NCBI GenBank assembly: GCA_963971575.1
Contig: OZ020616.1
Span: 53,985,201-54,049,200, forward strand
Source of the DNA: Liopterus haemorrhoidalis
Lineage: Eukaryota > Arthropoda > Insecta > Coleoptera > Dytiscidae
DNA length: 64,000 bases
Direction: 5' to 3'
Below are positions 42,526 to 54,030 of this stretch, piece by piece; position 1 is the first letter of the stretch; the number at the start of each line of letters is the position of its first letter. Under the pieces are notes generated by a model. That model saw only the letters and a program-made list of their open reading frames with translations. It did not search any database and was not told the origin of the DNA. A program made the position numbers and the translations under genes.

Positions 42526-42755
42526 CACTAAACAACCAGCGGAAATTCATCATAAGTTAGTGAAAGTTTATGTGGATTCTCCTTTATTTTTAACAGTAGA
42601 AAATGGCTGCTGAATTTAATCGTAGCTGAACCAGTCTCTAAGTAGATTCACGATCAAGACGTCCAAAAACTGCAGCCTCAGAAGAAGTTCAGCCAGAGAT
42701 GATATGGTTTTGGATGACCGACGAATAAAAGAACGTGGTATAGTAACCTAGCAAA
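42526..42755 (+). pseudogene. mariner transposase N-terminal fragment
   Basis: The plus strand reads PAEIHHKLVKVYVDSPLFLT, VEKMAAEFNRS, two stops, VDSRSRRPKTAASEEVQ and, in another frame, HDMV-like LDDRRIKERG. This is the helix-turn-helix and linker of the cecropia-like mariner group. Only the N-terminal third remains and no ends are seen. Confidence 0.75.
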
Positions 42756-42952
42756 CATTCAACCATTGGCCTAATGCCGGAAAACTGATTTTTCTGTTGG
42801 TAAATTGCTGGCACTAAAAGTTTGTGCAACGCCAGTATTAATAATATACTTCACATTTGTATTTCGCACTCCTCCTATACGAAGTACTTTACCAGCATTT
42901 TATGAGCACTTATTTTTGTTAATATGTTACATTTTACTTTTGTTTCACCATC

Positions 42953-43090
42953 GTTCAATAAATTTATTTAACGAATAAAGTTGATAATACCCCATCATTC
43001 TATTGACAGCAACGTTAATTTCTTCATTAATAGTTTAAAACCAATGCAATATTGTCAACTTTATTTGTTAAATAAATGTATTCAACGAGT
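42953..43090. repeat. Short inverted repeat (hairpin)
   Basis: CGTTCAATAAATTTATTTAACGAATAAAGTTGATAAT-type arm (~42953-42990) is mirrored by ~43045-43088 with a few mismatches and a 55-base loop. Possibly a tiny foldback element; no target duplication found. Confidence 0.5.
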
Positions 43091-43489
43091 GTGAAATGGC
43101 CAAATGAGTATTTATTTTGCACCTAACTATTAGTTTAGTTTTATACTGGGTTAGTATAAGGTAAATATACATATGTTACATTTGAAATACTAGAGAGTGG
43201 GTATAATATAAGCACTGGTGCGTCATAAATAAATCTTGCAACTAATGCGATTATTTTGCACTTTACCGCTGCTGGGCCGCCAATGGATACTAACCAATGG
43301 GCCAGCTAACGGCCACGGAGACACCGGGGTACTGGCCCATTACTTTCAATGCCGGGAAGTATGTGCTTCAACAGTTCTGGCCCGTATAAAAATGTTTGCT
43401 GGGAAAAGCCATAGACATATCAAACCTCGAAAAAAACTGTCGGAGAGATGGCGCAATTTCTAACAATTGATCAAAAACGCATATGAAAA

Positions 43490-44222
43490 TTGAAAAAATT
43501 TGGGATTTAAATTACGAATTGATAAAAAACTAAGGGAGGAATATAAGAAATGGGGTTTAGAAATGAATGCGCAGAAATCTGAATACCTCGTTGTTGGTGA
43601 GAAGGGAAGAGACCTCAAAATAGATGATGAAATCATCAGAAGCTGCCAGTCTTTTAAATACCTAGGTGTTACCCTATCAAATAAAGAGAAGAGTGAAGAT
43701 GATATCAACAATAAAATAGGGCAAGGGAAGTGTGTAATAAGGCAACTAAACCCGGTATTGTGGAACGACAATATAACCAAACGAACGAAAACGGTTATCT
43801 ACAAAACTATTGTCGAAAGTATCTGTACCTATGGTTCAGAAACATGAGGGCTCACGCAAAGAAATAAAGCCCGACTGAGCGCCGTGGAAATGGACTTTTG
43901 GAGAAGGAGTTGCGGTATCTCCAAACTCGAGCACGTTCGTAATGATACCATAAGAGCAACTATGAACGTTGAAAACTCCATCATAGAATCGATAGAAAAC
44001 AAACGACTCTTATGGTATGGGCATCTCCAGCGTATGCCTGATGACCGATGGCCCAAGAAGATTTGGGAGTGGATTCCTGCGCGCAGACGAAGACCAGGGC
44101 GACCAGCAAGGACCTGGGCTCAGGATGTGCGGGAGGCGATTGAGGCAAGAAGTCTCCAAGATGGCGACTGGATGGACAGAGTCGCCTGGCGAAAAGGAAG
44201 CGAGAAACGGCGCCAGCCGTAA
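43490..44222 (+). pseudogene. RTE-like LINE ORF C-terminal part
   Basis: Two in-frame halves. Residues before the stop: KKWGLEMNAQKSEYLVVGEK, IIRSCQSFKYLGVTLS and TYGSET; then TGA at 43846-43848 where Trp is expected (TGG to TGA); then LTQRNKARLSAVEMDFWRR and SCGISK, LLWYGHLQRMPDDRWPKK and RRPGRPARTW to the stop near 44222. The order is that of the RT thumb and C-terminal region of insect RTE-like elements. The copy is 5'-truncated and ends in (TA)n. Confidence 0.88.
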
Positions 44223-44229
44223 ACCACTC

Positions 44230-44233
<4 letters not shown>

Positions 44234-44319
<86 letters not shown>

Positions 44320-44373
44320 CAAAATATATATATATAAAATCTGTATATATATAAAAAATATATATATATATAT

Positions 44374-44460
<87 letters not shown>
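44234..44460. repeat. Long (TA)n tract
   Basis: About 225 bp of TA repeats with short interruptions (ATGTATATATAC, AAAATATAT). It follows the LINE end directly and so probably began as the LINE's own tail. Confidence 0.9.
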
Positions 44461-44465
<5 letters not shown>

Positions 44466-44469
44466 ATGT

Positions 44470-45444
44470 ATATATATAAAATCCAACTTATTCACCTAAT
44501 TTGGTTTCTTCAAACGTTTAGACTAGTCCAGGTATTCGATTAACTGAATCATTCAGTCACCGTACTGAATTCCAACAACTCAGTATCTCCACTTAAGTAC
44601 AATCACTATACGCTGCAGTTGAATGCATGGAACTGACTTATTGACGACCTTGACTCTCCCACTGAACTTACTCAACCGCTTGAATACTAGTACTAGTATT
44701 TTTTCTACAATTTGTAGATGTACAAGAATTTATTCTCAAGAAGGAAAATGTTGGTAACTTCTGCTTCAAGTCATAGCTCCCAACCTAAGATGAAAGGTGT
44801 TATATTACTCTTGCTGCTTTGTATAAAATTAGCTTTATTTTTAACAAAGTTAAATTGAAATAAAGTTAATGACAATAAGAAACCTTGAAAAGTTACAGCC
44901 GTTAAAAAAGAAGGAATTTTCGAAAAAAAAATATCTTTCAGGAAAATGAAGCATGTGTTAAGAATAAAAAAGAATGAAGTCTGTCAGAATGAATATGATT
45001 GATTATGTAGCACATACAAATAATCTTTGTGTAAAAAATACCACTTTTTATTATTTAATGGAAACTTAATACATCATTTTAAATAACCTACGTCATTATC
45101 ATTAAAATTAAGCACAAAAAAAATATTTTTTACTCTTTGCAAAAATTGACAAGTAAAAAACACAGAATAATGCGACGGGTGTTGAAGATATAAATAATTT
45201 ACAACAACCTTGTAACGTGTAACACGTAATGCACGTGAAACCATAGAAACCTGAAAATAAAATATGAAACCGTATGTTACTTTCACTTTTAAACGCTTCG
45301 TACGTACGTGTGTTCTAATGTTTGCAAATTGTCTATTCACGTTAGCCCGAGAGCTGATTAACGTAACACTGATAGCAAACCTGGCTTTACTTACATCGAG
45401 GCCTGAGGCACAAACGGTTTCTAGAGCCCTCTCCTCTAACTATT
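44470..45444. other. No gene; fragment of the 49.4-kb LTR-like repeat
   Basis: The reverse complement of about 44610-44700 matches 49485-49560 (shared AGTCAAGGTCGTCAATAA, CATGCATTC). The rest shows nothing recognisable. Confidence 0.5.
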
Positions 45445-46439
45445 AAAGTTATTTAAAAAAATTGATGTGAAGTGTAAATTTTCACACATTTCAGGGTTTC
45501 GCAGGTATTTATTAACTGTGTGATGATTATTTGGGATGCCAAAACAAATTTTATGTCAAAATATTTTTTTATGAATTTTAATTCGAATGCCTAATACCAT
45601 TATTTAAGTTTCTAAATATGTGCAGTATTTTTTTTATATAGCAAGGTTCATTAAGATTTTGAAAATTGCGCCTATGGCTTCCATTGGTTGCTTAAATCAT
45701 AAGCCTCGCACTCTGATACCTTCAAATAGAATAGAATAGAATTAAATTATAATTTCAACACTTCCCACTGGTTATTAAATTTACGCTTTTAAAAATTAAA
45801 TGCAACATTTACCAAAATATAACTAGAATTTTGACAAAATAATTTAAACAAAATAAAAAAGCAAAAAAAAAACTGAAAAAATAAGAATTGACGGGATTCG
45901 AACACAGTTTCTTACAGTAGTTTCAACTCACTAAGCGAGAACGCTACCACTGTGCTATACAGGATCACTCGTTTACTGTGTTAAATAGCGGATTAAATAT
46001 ATTACATATTTTACTGACACAAAAAATGCGTTATTTTCCGAAAACATAATCTGATCAAAAATTCCTGTTGTACTATTCTGGTTCACACCAATGTACATTA
46101 CTGAGAATTTTTTCAGATTTTTAGTTTAAACCATCTGGGCTACAGGTGTGGGACAAAATTTTTTTTGCACAATTTTGGCAAAAATCGCGTCAACATAATT
46201 TATTTTGCAAAAATAAAATTTTGATCGTTAATCCACGTACCAAGGGCTTTCATTTGATACCCTACACAGAATTTAAAAAAAATATTTTTTTTTTCGATGA
46301 GCACATATTTGTTTATATTTTTATAGGGATATGTTTTTTAGATGTTTTAGTATTTTTCCTATGTGCGGGTCAAAGAGTTGTATAAGCATGCCAAATTTCA
46401 ACTCTCTAGGTTTAGCCGTTTGGCTACAATTTTTACCGA

Positions 46440-46481
<42 letters not shown>

Positions 46482-46530
46482 GACAAAATGACGGTATAAG
46501 GGTTTTTTGGTCATACCTATAAAACCCTAA
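45445..46530. repeat. Interspersed repeats: family of 29.4 kb, a SINE-like head and a (GACA)n end
   Basis: Blocks at 45445-45510 and 46050-46145 match 29445-29803. Between them, on the minus strand at 45963-45891, is a tRNA-like head with A box (TAGCACAGTGGTAGCG) and B box (TGTTCGAATCC). At 46365-46400 the phrase AAGAGTTGTATAAGCATGCC recurs near 49590 ahead of SINE copy 2. A (GACA)n run at 46440-46481 precedes CCTATAAAACCCTAAAAATGG. The plus-strand frame through it (QTDRQTDRQTDR) is a repeat artefact. Confidence 0.5.
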
Positions 46531-46574
46531 AAATGGTTGGACAAAATAGGCGTTTATTTTGTTAATAAATTGTA

Positions 46575-46975
46575 ATGTTTAGTAAATAATAAATGAGGAA
46601 CTTCGTCTATAGGTAGCACTCACATTCCTCCAAATATCCATAGCCCTCCAAATATTCTGAAAACTGTCTTGAACCAAAGAGAAAGGTTTCTCTGTTCCAA
46701 ACAAATTTTCTTATTTACAGTTTTGCTGTTAAGTAAATAATAAGTGAGATCTTTCAAGTTTATAGGTAGCTTCCCAAATATATATTATTAAAGACTGCAG
46801 TAAACAGAGAAAAATCGTTTCTTCATTCTTAAAATCTTTCGTTATATTTATTTTGGCTGGTAAGTAAATCATAAATGAGATATTTCAACTTTATAAGTAA
46901 CACTTACCTTAGACTCGTAAATAATCTTCTTAGTAAAAACTGCACTGAAAAGAAATATTTCCTCATTCTAAAGTT
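46575..46975. repeat. Tandem repeat, three units of ~130-150 bp
   Basis: The phrase TAAGTAAATAATAAATGAGA (or close) starts units near 46580, 46733 and 46861, each followed by a 'TTATAGGTAGC' phrase and an 'ACTGCA...AGAGAAA' phrase. Confidence 0.65.
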
Positions 46976-48480
46976 ATGGAAACAAATTCAGCTGAGCATC
47001 AGTCACTATGTAAACGAAAGAAGATGATCCATGGCTTCTCTGTTCTTCTTCTGTCATCTCTGCCATGGGAGCACGGGTCTTGTTATCTTATATATTGCAG
47101 GAAGAGGCATTCTAGTGGTGGACTAAAAGTGCTAAAACACCAGTGGCTCAAGGTAGTGGGTGTCCGGATTTTAACTTCTTAATATTTCGCTAAGATCGTC
47201 ATACCAATCTTTGGTAGGTTGAGCAACAGTCATTATTTGAGTGGCAGAAGATGGTCTTAGGTTCTTTGATTCCTTGTAGGGAGGTATTAGTTGTGGGGAC
47301 AAATTCAGCCATGCAGGAATCACCGAATAATTGAAGAAAGACCGTAACTCCTCGACTCTTCTTGCATTGTCTCTGGTTTGGAAACAATCCCTAGAAATTT
47401 TAGATATTGCTGAGGTATTCCTTAACTCGATGGGTATTTCAACGGATCATCTAGTAGAGTGCAAATACTAAAAAACCAATGGCTCAAGGTAGTGAGTGTT
47501 CAAATCGTCACTCCTCGACTTTTTGCCAAGACCGTTGCCCCGATAACCTTCGCTAGGTTGACCAACAATTACATTTGTGTGGCAGAAAAAGCTCATAAGC
47601 TCATTAATTCTCTGTAAAGGCGTCTTTGTTATGGAAGCAAATTTAACTGAATAGCAGTCACCATGTAAATGAAGAAGCCGTGTAACTTCTCGACTCTTCT
47701 TGCAGCGTCTATACTATGGAAAGAAGCCCGTGTAGTCTTAGATATTGCAAGAAGGGGCATTTCATAACGCGATGGGTATGGCAACGGAACAAATAAAAGC
47801 CTGCGAGTGTTAACAGATCAATAGCTCATGGTAGTAAAAGCCCAAATCTTCACTCTCAAAAGTTCTGCCTTTTAATTTTAGATATTGTGGATGGAGAATT
47901 CCCTAACTCGAAGGGTACTCTAACGGATGAAATAGAACCTGTCAGTGCTATAGTTCATGGTATTAGAGGCCTATATTTTCACTCCTAAAGTTCTACCTTG
48001 TAATCTCCGATATTGTGGATGGGGCATTCCCTAACTCGATGGGTATTCTAGCGGATAAATATTCTAGCGGGTCAAACTAAAAACTACAAGTGCTAATAGA
48101 CCAATGGCTCATGGTAGTGGAGTCCTAAATCTTCACTCTTAAATTTCTGCATTGTAATCTTAGATATTGCAGATGGGGCATTCCTTAAGTCGATGGGTAT
48201 TCTAGCGGATCAAATTAAAGACTGCTAGTGCTAATAAACCAATGGCTTATGTAGTGGAAGCCTATATCTTCACTCTTAAAGTTCAGCATTGTAATAGTAG
48301 ATATTGCGGATGGGGCATTCCTTAATTCGATGGGCATTCCAGCGGATTAAATTAAAGACTGCGAATGCTACAAAACTAATGACTCACGGTAGTGTGTGCC
48401 CAAATTTTCACTCATGAACGTTCTGCCAAGATAGGCTTTCTAAAAACCTTCGGTAATTCGATTAGTAGGCACCATAAAGA
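46976..48480. repeat. Complex tandem array of two unit types
   Basis: Type A units (~125-150 bp; TTAGATATTGC.GATGGGGCATTCC, CGATGGGTATTCTAGCGGAT, CCAATGGCTCATGGTAGTG) start near 47085, 47390, 47730, 47874, 47998, 48148 and 48287. Type B units (~200 bp; AGGTTGACCAACA, TGGAAGCAAATT, ACTTCTCGACTCTTCTTGC) lie near 46976, 47190 and 47527. The order is roughly B-A-B-A-B-A-A-A-A-A. There is no coding sequence; small frames here repeat with the array. Confidence 0.75.
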
Positions 48481-49312
48481 AGAAGACGCTCCGAGTTGTC
48501 TTTACCTCTTGTAGAATTAAGATAGAAAAGGTCCAGGTAATACTGGTTATTACGGCGTAGAGTATTTCTAAAGTACTCATTGGACATTCCAGTCATAAAT
48601 GTAATAATTGATTTGATTATAATAAATATAATTAAATCTCTTTACAAACACCCACGTATGGTACGTAATAGAATATGCTGCTCGCTCAGCATGTCGTTGT
48701 TGTGGTTTATATACCTTCACAAGCGTAGTGATTTCGTCGTAACTAAAACTTGTATTTGAAACCGAGTAAAAGTTAATTACGTCAAACAAAATCCGACACT
48801 TGTTGTGACCTAATTTTTGACTTTTCCGACAGTAAAATATATTCTGAGGTAGGTAAGAGTAATTTTAAAAACACTTCATTTTATGAATCACCGCAAAAAC
48901 CGACAAAAATACCATTATTAAAACTTTTAGAACTCATACATTTTCATATAGCCTGCGCGAAAAAAATAAAACACAATAAACATAAAATCCCTTTTTAATA
49001 TGCATTAAAAAACAAATTTAAAAACTCCCAAATTTAAAAATATTCTTCAGCCAAGTGAACAATTATTTATTTTTACTGTTGGAAATTTTAAATGGAAACC
49101 TAGAAGGTCAGCTTACATTTGAATAAATGAATCAACAAATAACCAAATTATACTAGAACACACGAAATCATGTAAAATAACAATAGTATAGTATTATCAC
49201 TTTTGTAAAAACAACTTTGGAAATAGCAAATTTTTATTTTAATAATCTGCACCTTTGAAACTGTAGCATGTTGGTATTACAAAACTAATTAAAAATGCCA
49301 TATTATTAATAT
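48481..49312. other. No gene seen
   Basis: AT-rich, nothing recognised. Confidence 0.4.
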
Positions 49313-49575
49313 TGTTGCAACACAGCCCTACCAAAGCATACGGTAGCCTTGAAACGGACAGCGAACTTTGAATATTAAGTTACCGGAAAGTTCTAGAAAT
49401 CTATGGAATGTTTTAAGTCCGCTGTATAAGACGCGGCTATTCAGGCTGTGAAGCTCGACTAGTCATTAACAATTCGGCAGTCCCATTCAAGCAGTTCAGT
49501 TAATTTAGCGGGATAGTCAAGGTCGTCAATAAATCAGTTACATGCATTCTACTTCAGAGTTGCTAAACAAGGGAT
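49313..49575 (+). repeat. LTR-like repeat
   Basis: It runs from TGTTGCAACACAGCC to GTTGCTAAACA, with a TATA-like CGCTGTATAAGACGCGG at ~49420 and AATAAATCAG near 49530, the layout of a retrotransposon LTR. A related fragment lies inverted at ~44610-44700. No target duplication is seen, so solo-LTR status is unproven. Confidence 0.4.
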
Positions 49576-49805
49576 TGAACCTTTTCCTATATGTGGGTTA
49601 AAGAGTTGTACAAGCATGCCAAATATCAACTTTCTGTGTTCATTCAGGAGTAATATGGTCAGTATTATGTCCATTTTTAGCGTACACAGAAAGGTACCTA
49701 CAGTATATAGCCGGTTGCGAACGGCTAATCAGAATCAATAATTTTTATAAATATTTTTACAGGAATTATTTGACATAAGTGGGAGTTAAAGCCAAGGTGT
49801 AAAGT
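49576..49805 (-). repeat. SINE-like repeat, copy 2
   Basis: It shares TTTTTAGCGTACACAGAAAGG, CCTACAGTATATAGCCGG and the flanking GTAATATGGTCAGTA with copy 1 at 35463-35710. The tRNA-like head is worn down here. The left part also shares AGAGTTGTACAAGCATGCC with 46.37 kb. Confidence 0.6.
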
Positions 49806-49889
49806 GATCCTTTTATTTTCAAGGTTTCCAATAAATTTTTCAATTATATGACAAAAACATAATCAATTTATTGATAAATAAATTGAAGT

Positions 49890-50085
49890 GTGTAAAATCA
49901 ACTTTAGTCTTGCTAATAATAGTGGTTGAATGGTTGTAACGAAATCCAATTTGCTCAATAATTAGATCATTTTCGATTAGATAATTATTGAATCTCTGCA
50001 ATCTTGCTTACGGTGCTTAAAAGACTTACCGGCCTGTAGCTTGATGAGAGATCCGCAGGGGGGAGGGGTTTAAGTACGACACTGT
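49890..50085 (-). pseudogene. LINE reverse transcriptase scrap (fingers region)
   Basis: Minus strand: DLSSSYRPVSLLSTVSKIAE, then in a shifted frame NYLIENDLIIEQIGFRYNHS. These are the 'YRP(I/V)SLL...K..E' and 'Q.GFR..HST' blocks of LINE reverse transcriptase. It is short and frame-broken. Confidence 0.7.
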
Positions 50086-50844
50086 ACACACGAACCAATT
50101 TATATATTAGTATACATTCCTCCTGCAAAAACCTTGTATAAAGCTTTTTTTAACGTGAATCTATTATTCCAAAACATTGTTCAAAATGCTTTGTTTTATG
50201 TTAAACAAAATACATATCAAATTGCACTATTATGTGAGATAATTGTGGCACTATTGCAGCACATAATAGAACAGTTGATTAAATAATTAATCTAACCTTC
50301 TCTATAAACGTGATGTAAACTGTCACACCTGTCATAAATCAAGATATTAAATTTCACAACTTACATAAAACGCCTATAGGCGAGCAATAAATTATCATCA
50401 ACGTCTTACGTCGAAGTTAAATTTCAACATTTCCGATTGCGGTTAACTGAACTAAATAGTTTGTAGGTAGCATTCAGTCTTTGATCTGATGAAACTTGAC
50501 AGAAACTCCTTACTAAACGTATCCAAGTATAAACGACCTGTTTAAAAGTTGAAAGCGGATATATTCATGCGACACGACCCCAACTTGACCGGGAATACCT
50601 TTGGGATTCATATAGTAATAAGCCAGGATCCTGCGAATACAAATCCCACCCCAAACCACAGCGTGTCGTTACGAATTAGCCTTCTGTAATTCTTACTTTG
50701 GAGCTATAACATTCACATCTTTTTAGGTTTCTATATACATTTGGTGAAAGGTAAAAAGCCAGAGCTACAAAGGAATACTATTCAATTTGCAGGACGATTC
50801 AGGGTAAAAGAACAGCGTAGATAAGAAATAACAACTATAGTATA
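50086..50844. other. No gene seen
   Basis: AT-rich, nothing recognised. CTGATGA occurs near 50487, but without the rest of a hammerhead. Confidence 0.4.
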
Positions 50845-51736
50845 CACGAGGGTCATTCAATAATTAAAGAGACAAATTGATGTAAAAAAAAACGGTTTGT
50901 AGGAGGAGTTTGGTACTTTCATGACTTTAGGTTGGCATCACTGGGATGAGCTGAGAACAGCGGAAAAAATTGTTTTGTTTATAACATCAAAATTGCATTT
51001 AACGATGGCGTCCGCTTGAAGTTTCCACATTAATTAAACAACATTCAGTGATCCGGGTTTTGCTTTCTGAAGGTGAAAAACCGGCTAAAATCTTTTCTCG
51101 AATGATTTTACAGTTCGGTGAAAGTTGTATGAACCGCGGAAATTTTTGTAAGTGGGTAGAACAGTTCAAAAATGTGTTGAACCTCAGTGACTGACAAACA
51201 ACGTCCTGGCCGACCAGTTGAAGTGTCTACTCCTTCGCTTGAAACCCGCATTGACGTCATTATTCGTGAATACCGACGTATTACTGTTGAAGATATAGCA
51301 AAAAGTTGCAGTAAGTGTTGACACAGTTCATAACTTTATCATTGACAAGCTCAAGTACAGTAAAACAAGTGCAAGGTGGGTTCCGAAACAGTGCCCTCAT
51401 ACCGCCACGGTGACTCAAGAAACCATTGAAAAAAATGGATTGGGAGATACTACCTCATCCTCCCAACAGTCCAGATTTGGCTCCCTCTGATTTTCATTTA
51501 TTTGGTCCATTCAAGGATGCATTACGTGGAAAAAAGTTCAGCGACAACAAGGAAGTCAAAAAATTTGTGGAAACTGGCTCAAACAACAAGACAAAGATTT
51601 ATTTGCATCAGGTATAAAAAAAACTAGTTCATCGTTGGGACAAGTGTATTAATATTCGTGTGGATTATGTTGAGAAGTAGTAAAAGTCTCATTTTGTAAA
51701 AATACACAGTTTTTTTTTTTGCTATATCAATTATAT
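50845..51736 (+). mobile_element. mariner element, internally deleted, right end unclear
   Basis: The left end is CACGAGGGTCATTCAATAAT at 50845, after TA (50843-50844), a known style of mariner terminus. I find no matching right end; a solo LTR begins at 51737. The enclosed gene is a deletion derivative. Confidence 0.7.
51040..51680 (+). pseudogene. mariner transposase remnant
   Basis: Plus strand: VIRVLLSEGEKPAKIFSRMI, KWVEQFKN, DKQRPGRPVEVSTPSLETR and REYRRITVEDIAKS (helix-turn-helix region), with frame breaks around 51180 and 51320. It then jumps after SARWVPKQ to PHTATVTQETIEKMDWEILP and on to HPPNSPDLAPSDFHLFGPFK (third catalytic Asp in PSD) and VHRWDKCINI...DYVEK at the C-terminus. The central block with the first and second catalytic Asp is missing. 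Confidence 0.85.
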
Positions 51737-52282
51737 TGTCACGTGGGTGGTTTGATTGAGACACAACTCCTGGTTTCAACATAACAATTTTATTAAACAT
51801 TTATCAGATTTACAATATATGGTTGGAATTTGTCTATGGAGTTGAAGAAGTCTTCGGTCCATCCCGTGTTGGCCAGGATCGGCTTGGACCTATCTCCGAG
51901 GCGGGGTCTACCCATCCGGGAGTCGAGGAGCCCGGAGAAGTCTTCTCCCACTCACATGGTCATTACTTGCTTGGCTTCACTCTCGATACAAGAATCTGGC
52001 GTCAGTGTCTTGGTCGTCACCTTCTGGACTAATACGTGCAGCGGAGTTGGCTATGTTCCACTGCTTCCATATTCTGTTTCATCCAGCCTTTTTGTAACGA
52101 AAGTTTAACCCAGTTCCAATATTCATTCGTCATGACAAATATTTCCTCATTACGAAAATGCAATGTTTGCATATCGTAATCAGGCCACATACGTCAGACG
52201 CTGACGAATAGTTTTTAATCAGACAGCTGACCGTCACAATGTCTAGATGTCGTAATCCTGACCTAGGATTACCTATGTGACA
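51737..52282 (+). repeat. Solo LTR (TGTCACGTGG family) with ATAT duplication
   Basis: 546 bp from TGTCACGTGGG to CCTATGTGACA, so TG...CA with complementary ends, flanked by ATAT at 51733-51736 and 52283-52286. Relatives are at 36944-37216 and, inverted, at 61042-61589. Reading frames of 69-92 residues across it are chance frames. Confidence 0.85.
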
Positions 52283-52286
52283 ATAT

Positions 52287-53554
52287 GACATCGACTATAA
52301 ATTAAAAGAGTGATGAGTGATAAGTGATGAGATCATCACTCTCGTGATCGCCGAAGACGGAAACAGATCGTTGAGCAGTTTCCGAAACGTCCGAAAGAAT
52401 TTTATACACTCATGAAGTATTATATCTTTTGATACTAATACTCATTATATTGTACTATTCCAACATAGTACTTTTAGCAATAGCAAACGTCCCAAATAAC
52501 GATATCTGCATTTATAGTGTCAATGAATAACCTAATAAAAAATCATAATAGATGTATCTGATGATAGAAAAAGTAGCTAAAATTGTTATATGAGATATCT
52601 GTGGGTTACTTAATAGAAAAAGAAAAATTTATAATTCAACTCGACTGGTAGGGTCCAAGATGAAAGTTTAGAGAAAACTATTACGTAATAATTGATTCCG
52701 TCTTTAAATGTATATTTTATTTTTTAATTAAATTGAAACAAACCTATCGTAACCTCAGAGTGTATTTACAAGATTGGAGTGAACAAAATGTAGTATTCAA
52801 GACTTTAGTTTTCGAACACCTCTCTCCCTAAGTCAGTAAAGTTGTCGGCGGCAAGTAAATTGATGTCTCAAGTAGTCTACGTCCGATGTAAGTCCAGGCT
52901 GTCTAAAAGCTCTCCGATTGAATGTTTCTCCATTTGAGATTCTCTATTCTATACTCCTCGGGGTTTCTCGCTTCGCATACAGCATGCTGTTTTGTAAAGT
53001 GCGAGACATTGAAATTGTATATAGATAATGTTAGCTTACACAATTCCACAAGATTTTGGGATTTTGTGAATCAAAACAGTATTGGAAAAAGAAAAAGTGG
53101 ACCAAGGACTATATGAAAATTTAAATATACCTAGTCTGACCATAAATCCTGTTACAAAGTCTACAGGGAAATTCCACGGGATGCTAAAAGAATTTTAATT
53201 ATATATATATACATATTTTAGTGCTTAAATTGACATGCATTAATTGACAGCAACAATCAAATGTGCTAAATCTTCAGAATATCACAAGGTTGGGCAGTCT
53301 TTGGTAAACTACGAAACATTTTTAAAGATGATATTCCAATGTGCTTTAAAGATAAAGCGTTCGAATTATGCGTATGCCCGTCTTACCGTATGAAGCGGCA
53401 ACCATAAATCTGCCAAAAGCTTCTGCTAGAAAGCTGCAAGTAATCCAGAAGGCCAAGGAAGGAGCCTTGCTCATGTATCATATATAACTAATTTTTAAGA
53501 AACTATAACAAAATAAATATGTAGCAGATATAAGGGTGAAAAAAAGATTAACAT
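52287..53554. other. No gene seen
   Basis: AT-rich, no supported coding sequence. A short (TA)n occurs at ~53199. Confidence 0.4.
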
Positions 53555-53587
53555 CTAAGTAGTAAGTAATACAAATACAGGGCTATT

Positions 53588-54027
53588 ATTATTATTGGGG
53601 TTTGTCAGGTCTTGACAAGCGTCCACAATTTTGAGCTGCGTCATACTAGAGACTAGTGGAGCTAAATACACACAGCTACATCCCAAACCCTGGCGATATG
53701 CAGACGCGGAAATTACGCCAGAACCAGTGTCCGCACAATGCGGAGTGACTCGAGCAGCACTGCTTTCTTCATCCTGCAGATCAAAGAGAATGGACTCAAT
53801 TTCTCTTCGATAGGACACTTTCATACAACCCAAAACACTAACTGTCAGAACTACAAGCTTAATTTTATACCCTGGATACAGCTTTCTAAGCTTGGATAAG
53901 CGATCCATATACTTGGAACTCTTTTTCTCCTCCTTGAGAGAGATATTCTTCTCAGCTGAACTTGAGAATTCGATCACAAACATCCGTTTGGTCTCGGTAT
54001 CCAGGAGGTTTATGTCCGGCTTAGTGG
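53588..54027 (-). pseudogene. Retroelement-associated C-terminal domain, nuclease-like pattern
   Basis: Minus strand from ~54027: KPDINLLDTETKRMFVIEFS, then KYMDRLSKLRKLYPGYKIKL and VVLTVSVLGCMKVSYRREIE. The spacing PD...(hydrophobic)E-x-S resembles the PD-(D/E)xK nuclease core, and similar stretches occur at the end of some arthropod retroelement proteins; both statements are from memory. It is bounded by ATT-rich microsatellites (54031 and 53583). No other part of the element is recognisable. Confidence 0.4.
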
Positions 54028-54030
54028 CTA

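Noticed and set aside
43236..43463. 75-residue frame before the RTE-like remnant
   Set aside because: It does not continue the LINE frame and shows no recognisable motif.
46331..46522. Frame with TDRQTDRQTDR repeat
   Set aside because: Produced by a (GACA)n microsatellite at the end of an interspersed repeat.
50486..50510. CTGATGA followed by GAAAC near 50.49 kb as a hammerhead
   Set aside because: The bases between cannot form stem II, and stems I and III do not close.
51823..52108. Frames of 69 and 92 residues, and their counterparts at 61.15-61.49 kb
   Set aside because: They fall inside LTR copies in several frames and orientations and match no family.
52551..52585. CTGATGA near 52.56 kb as a hammerhead
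   Set aside because: No GAAA with a paired stem II at the required distance.
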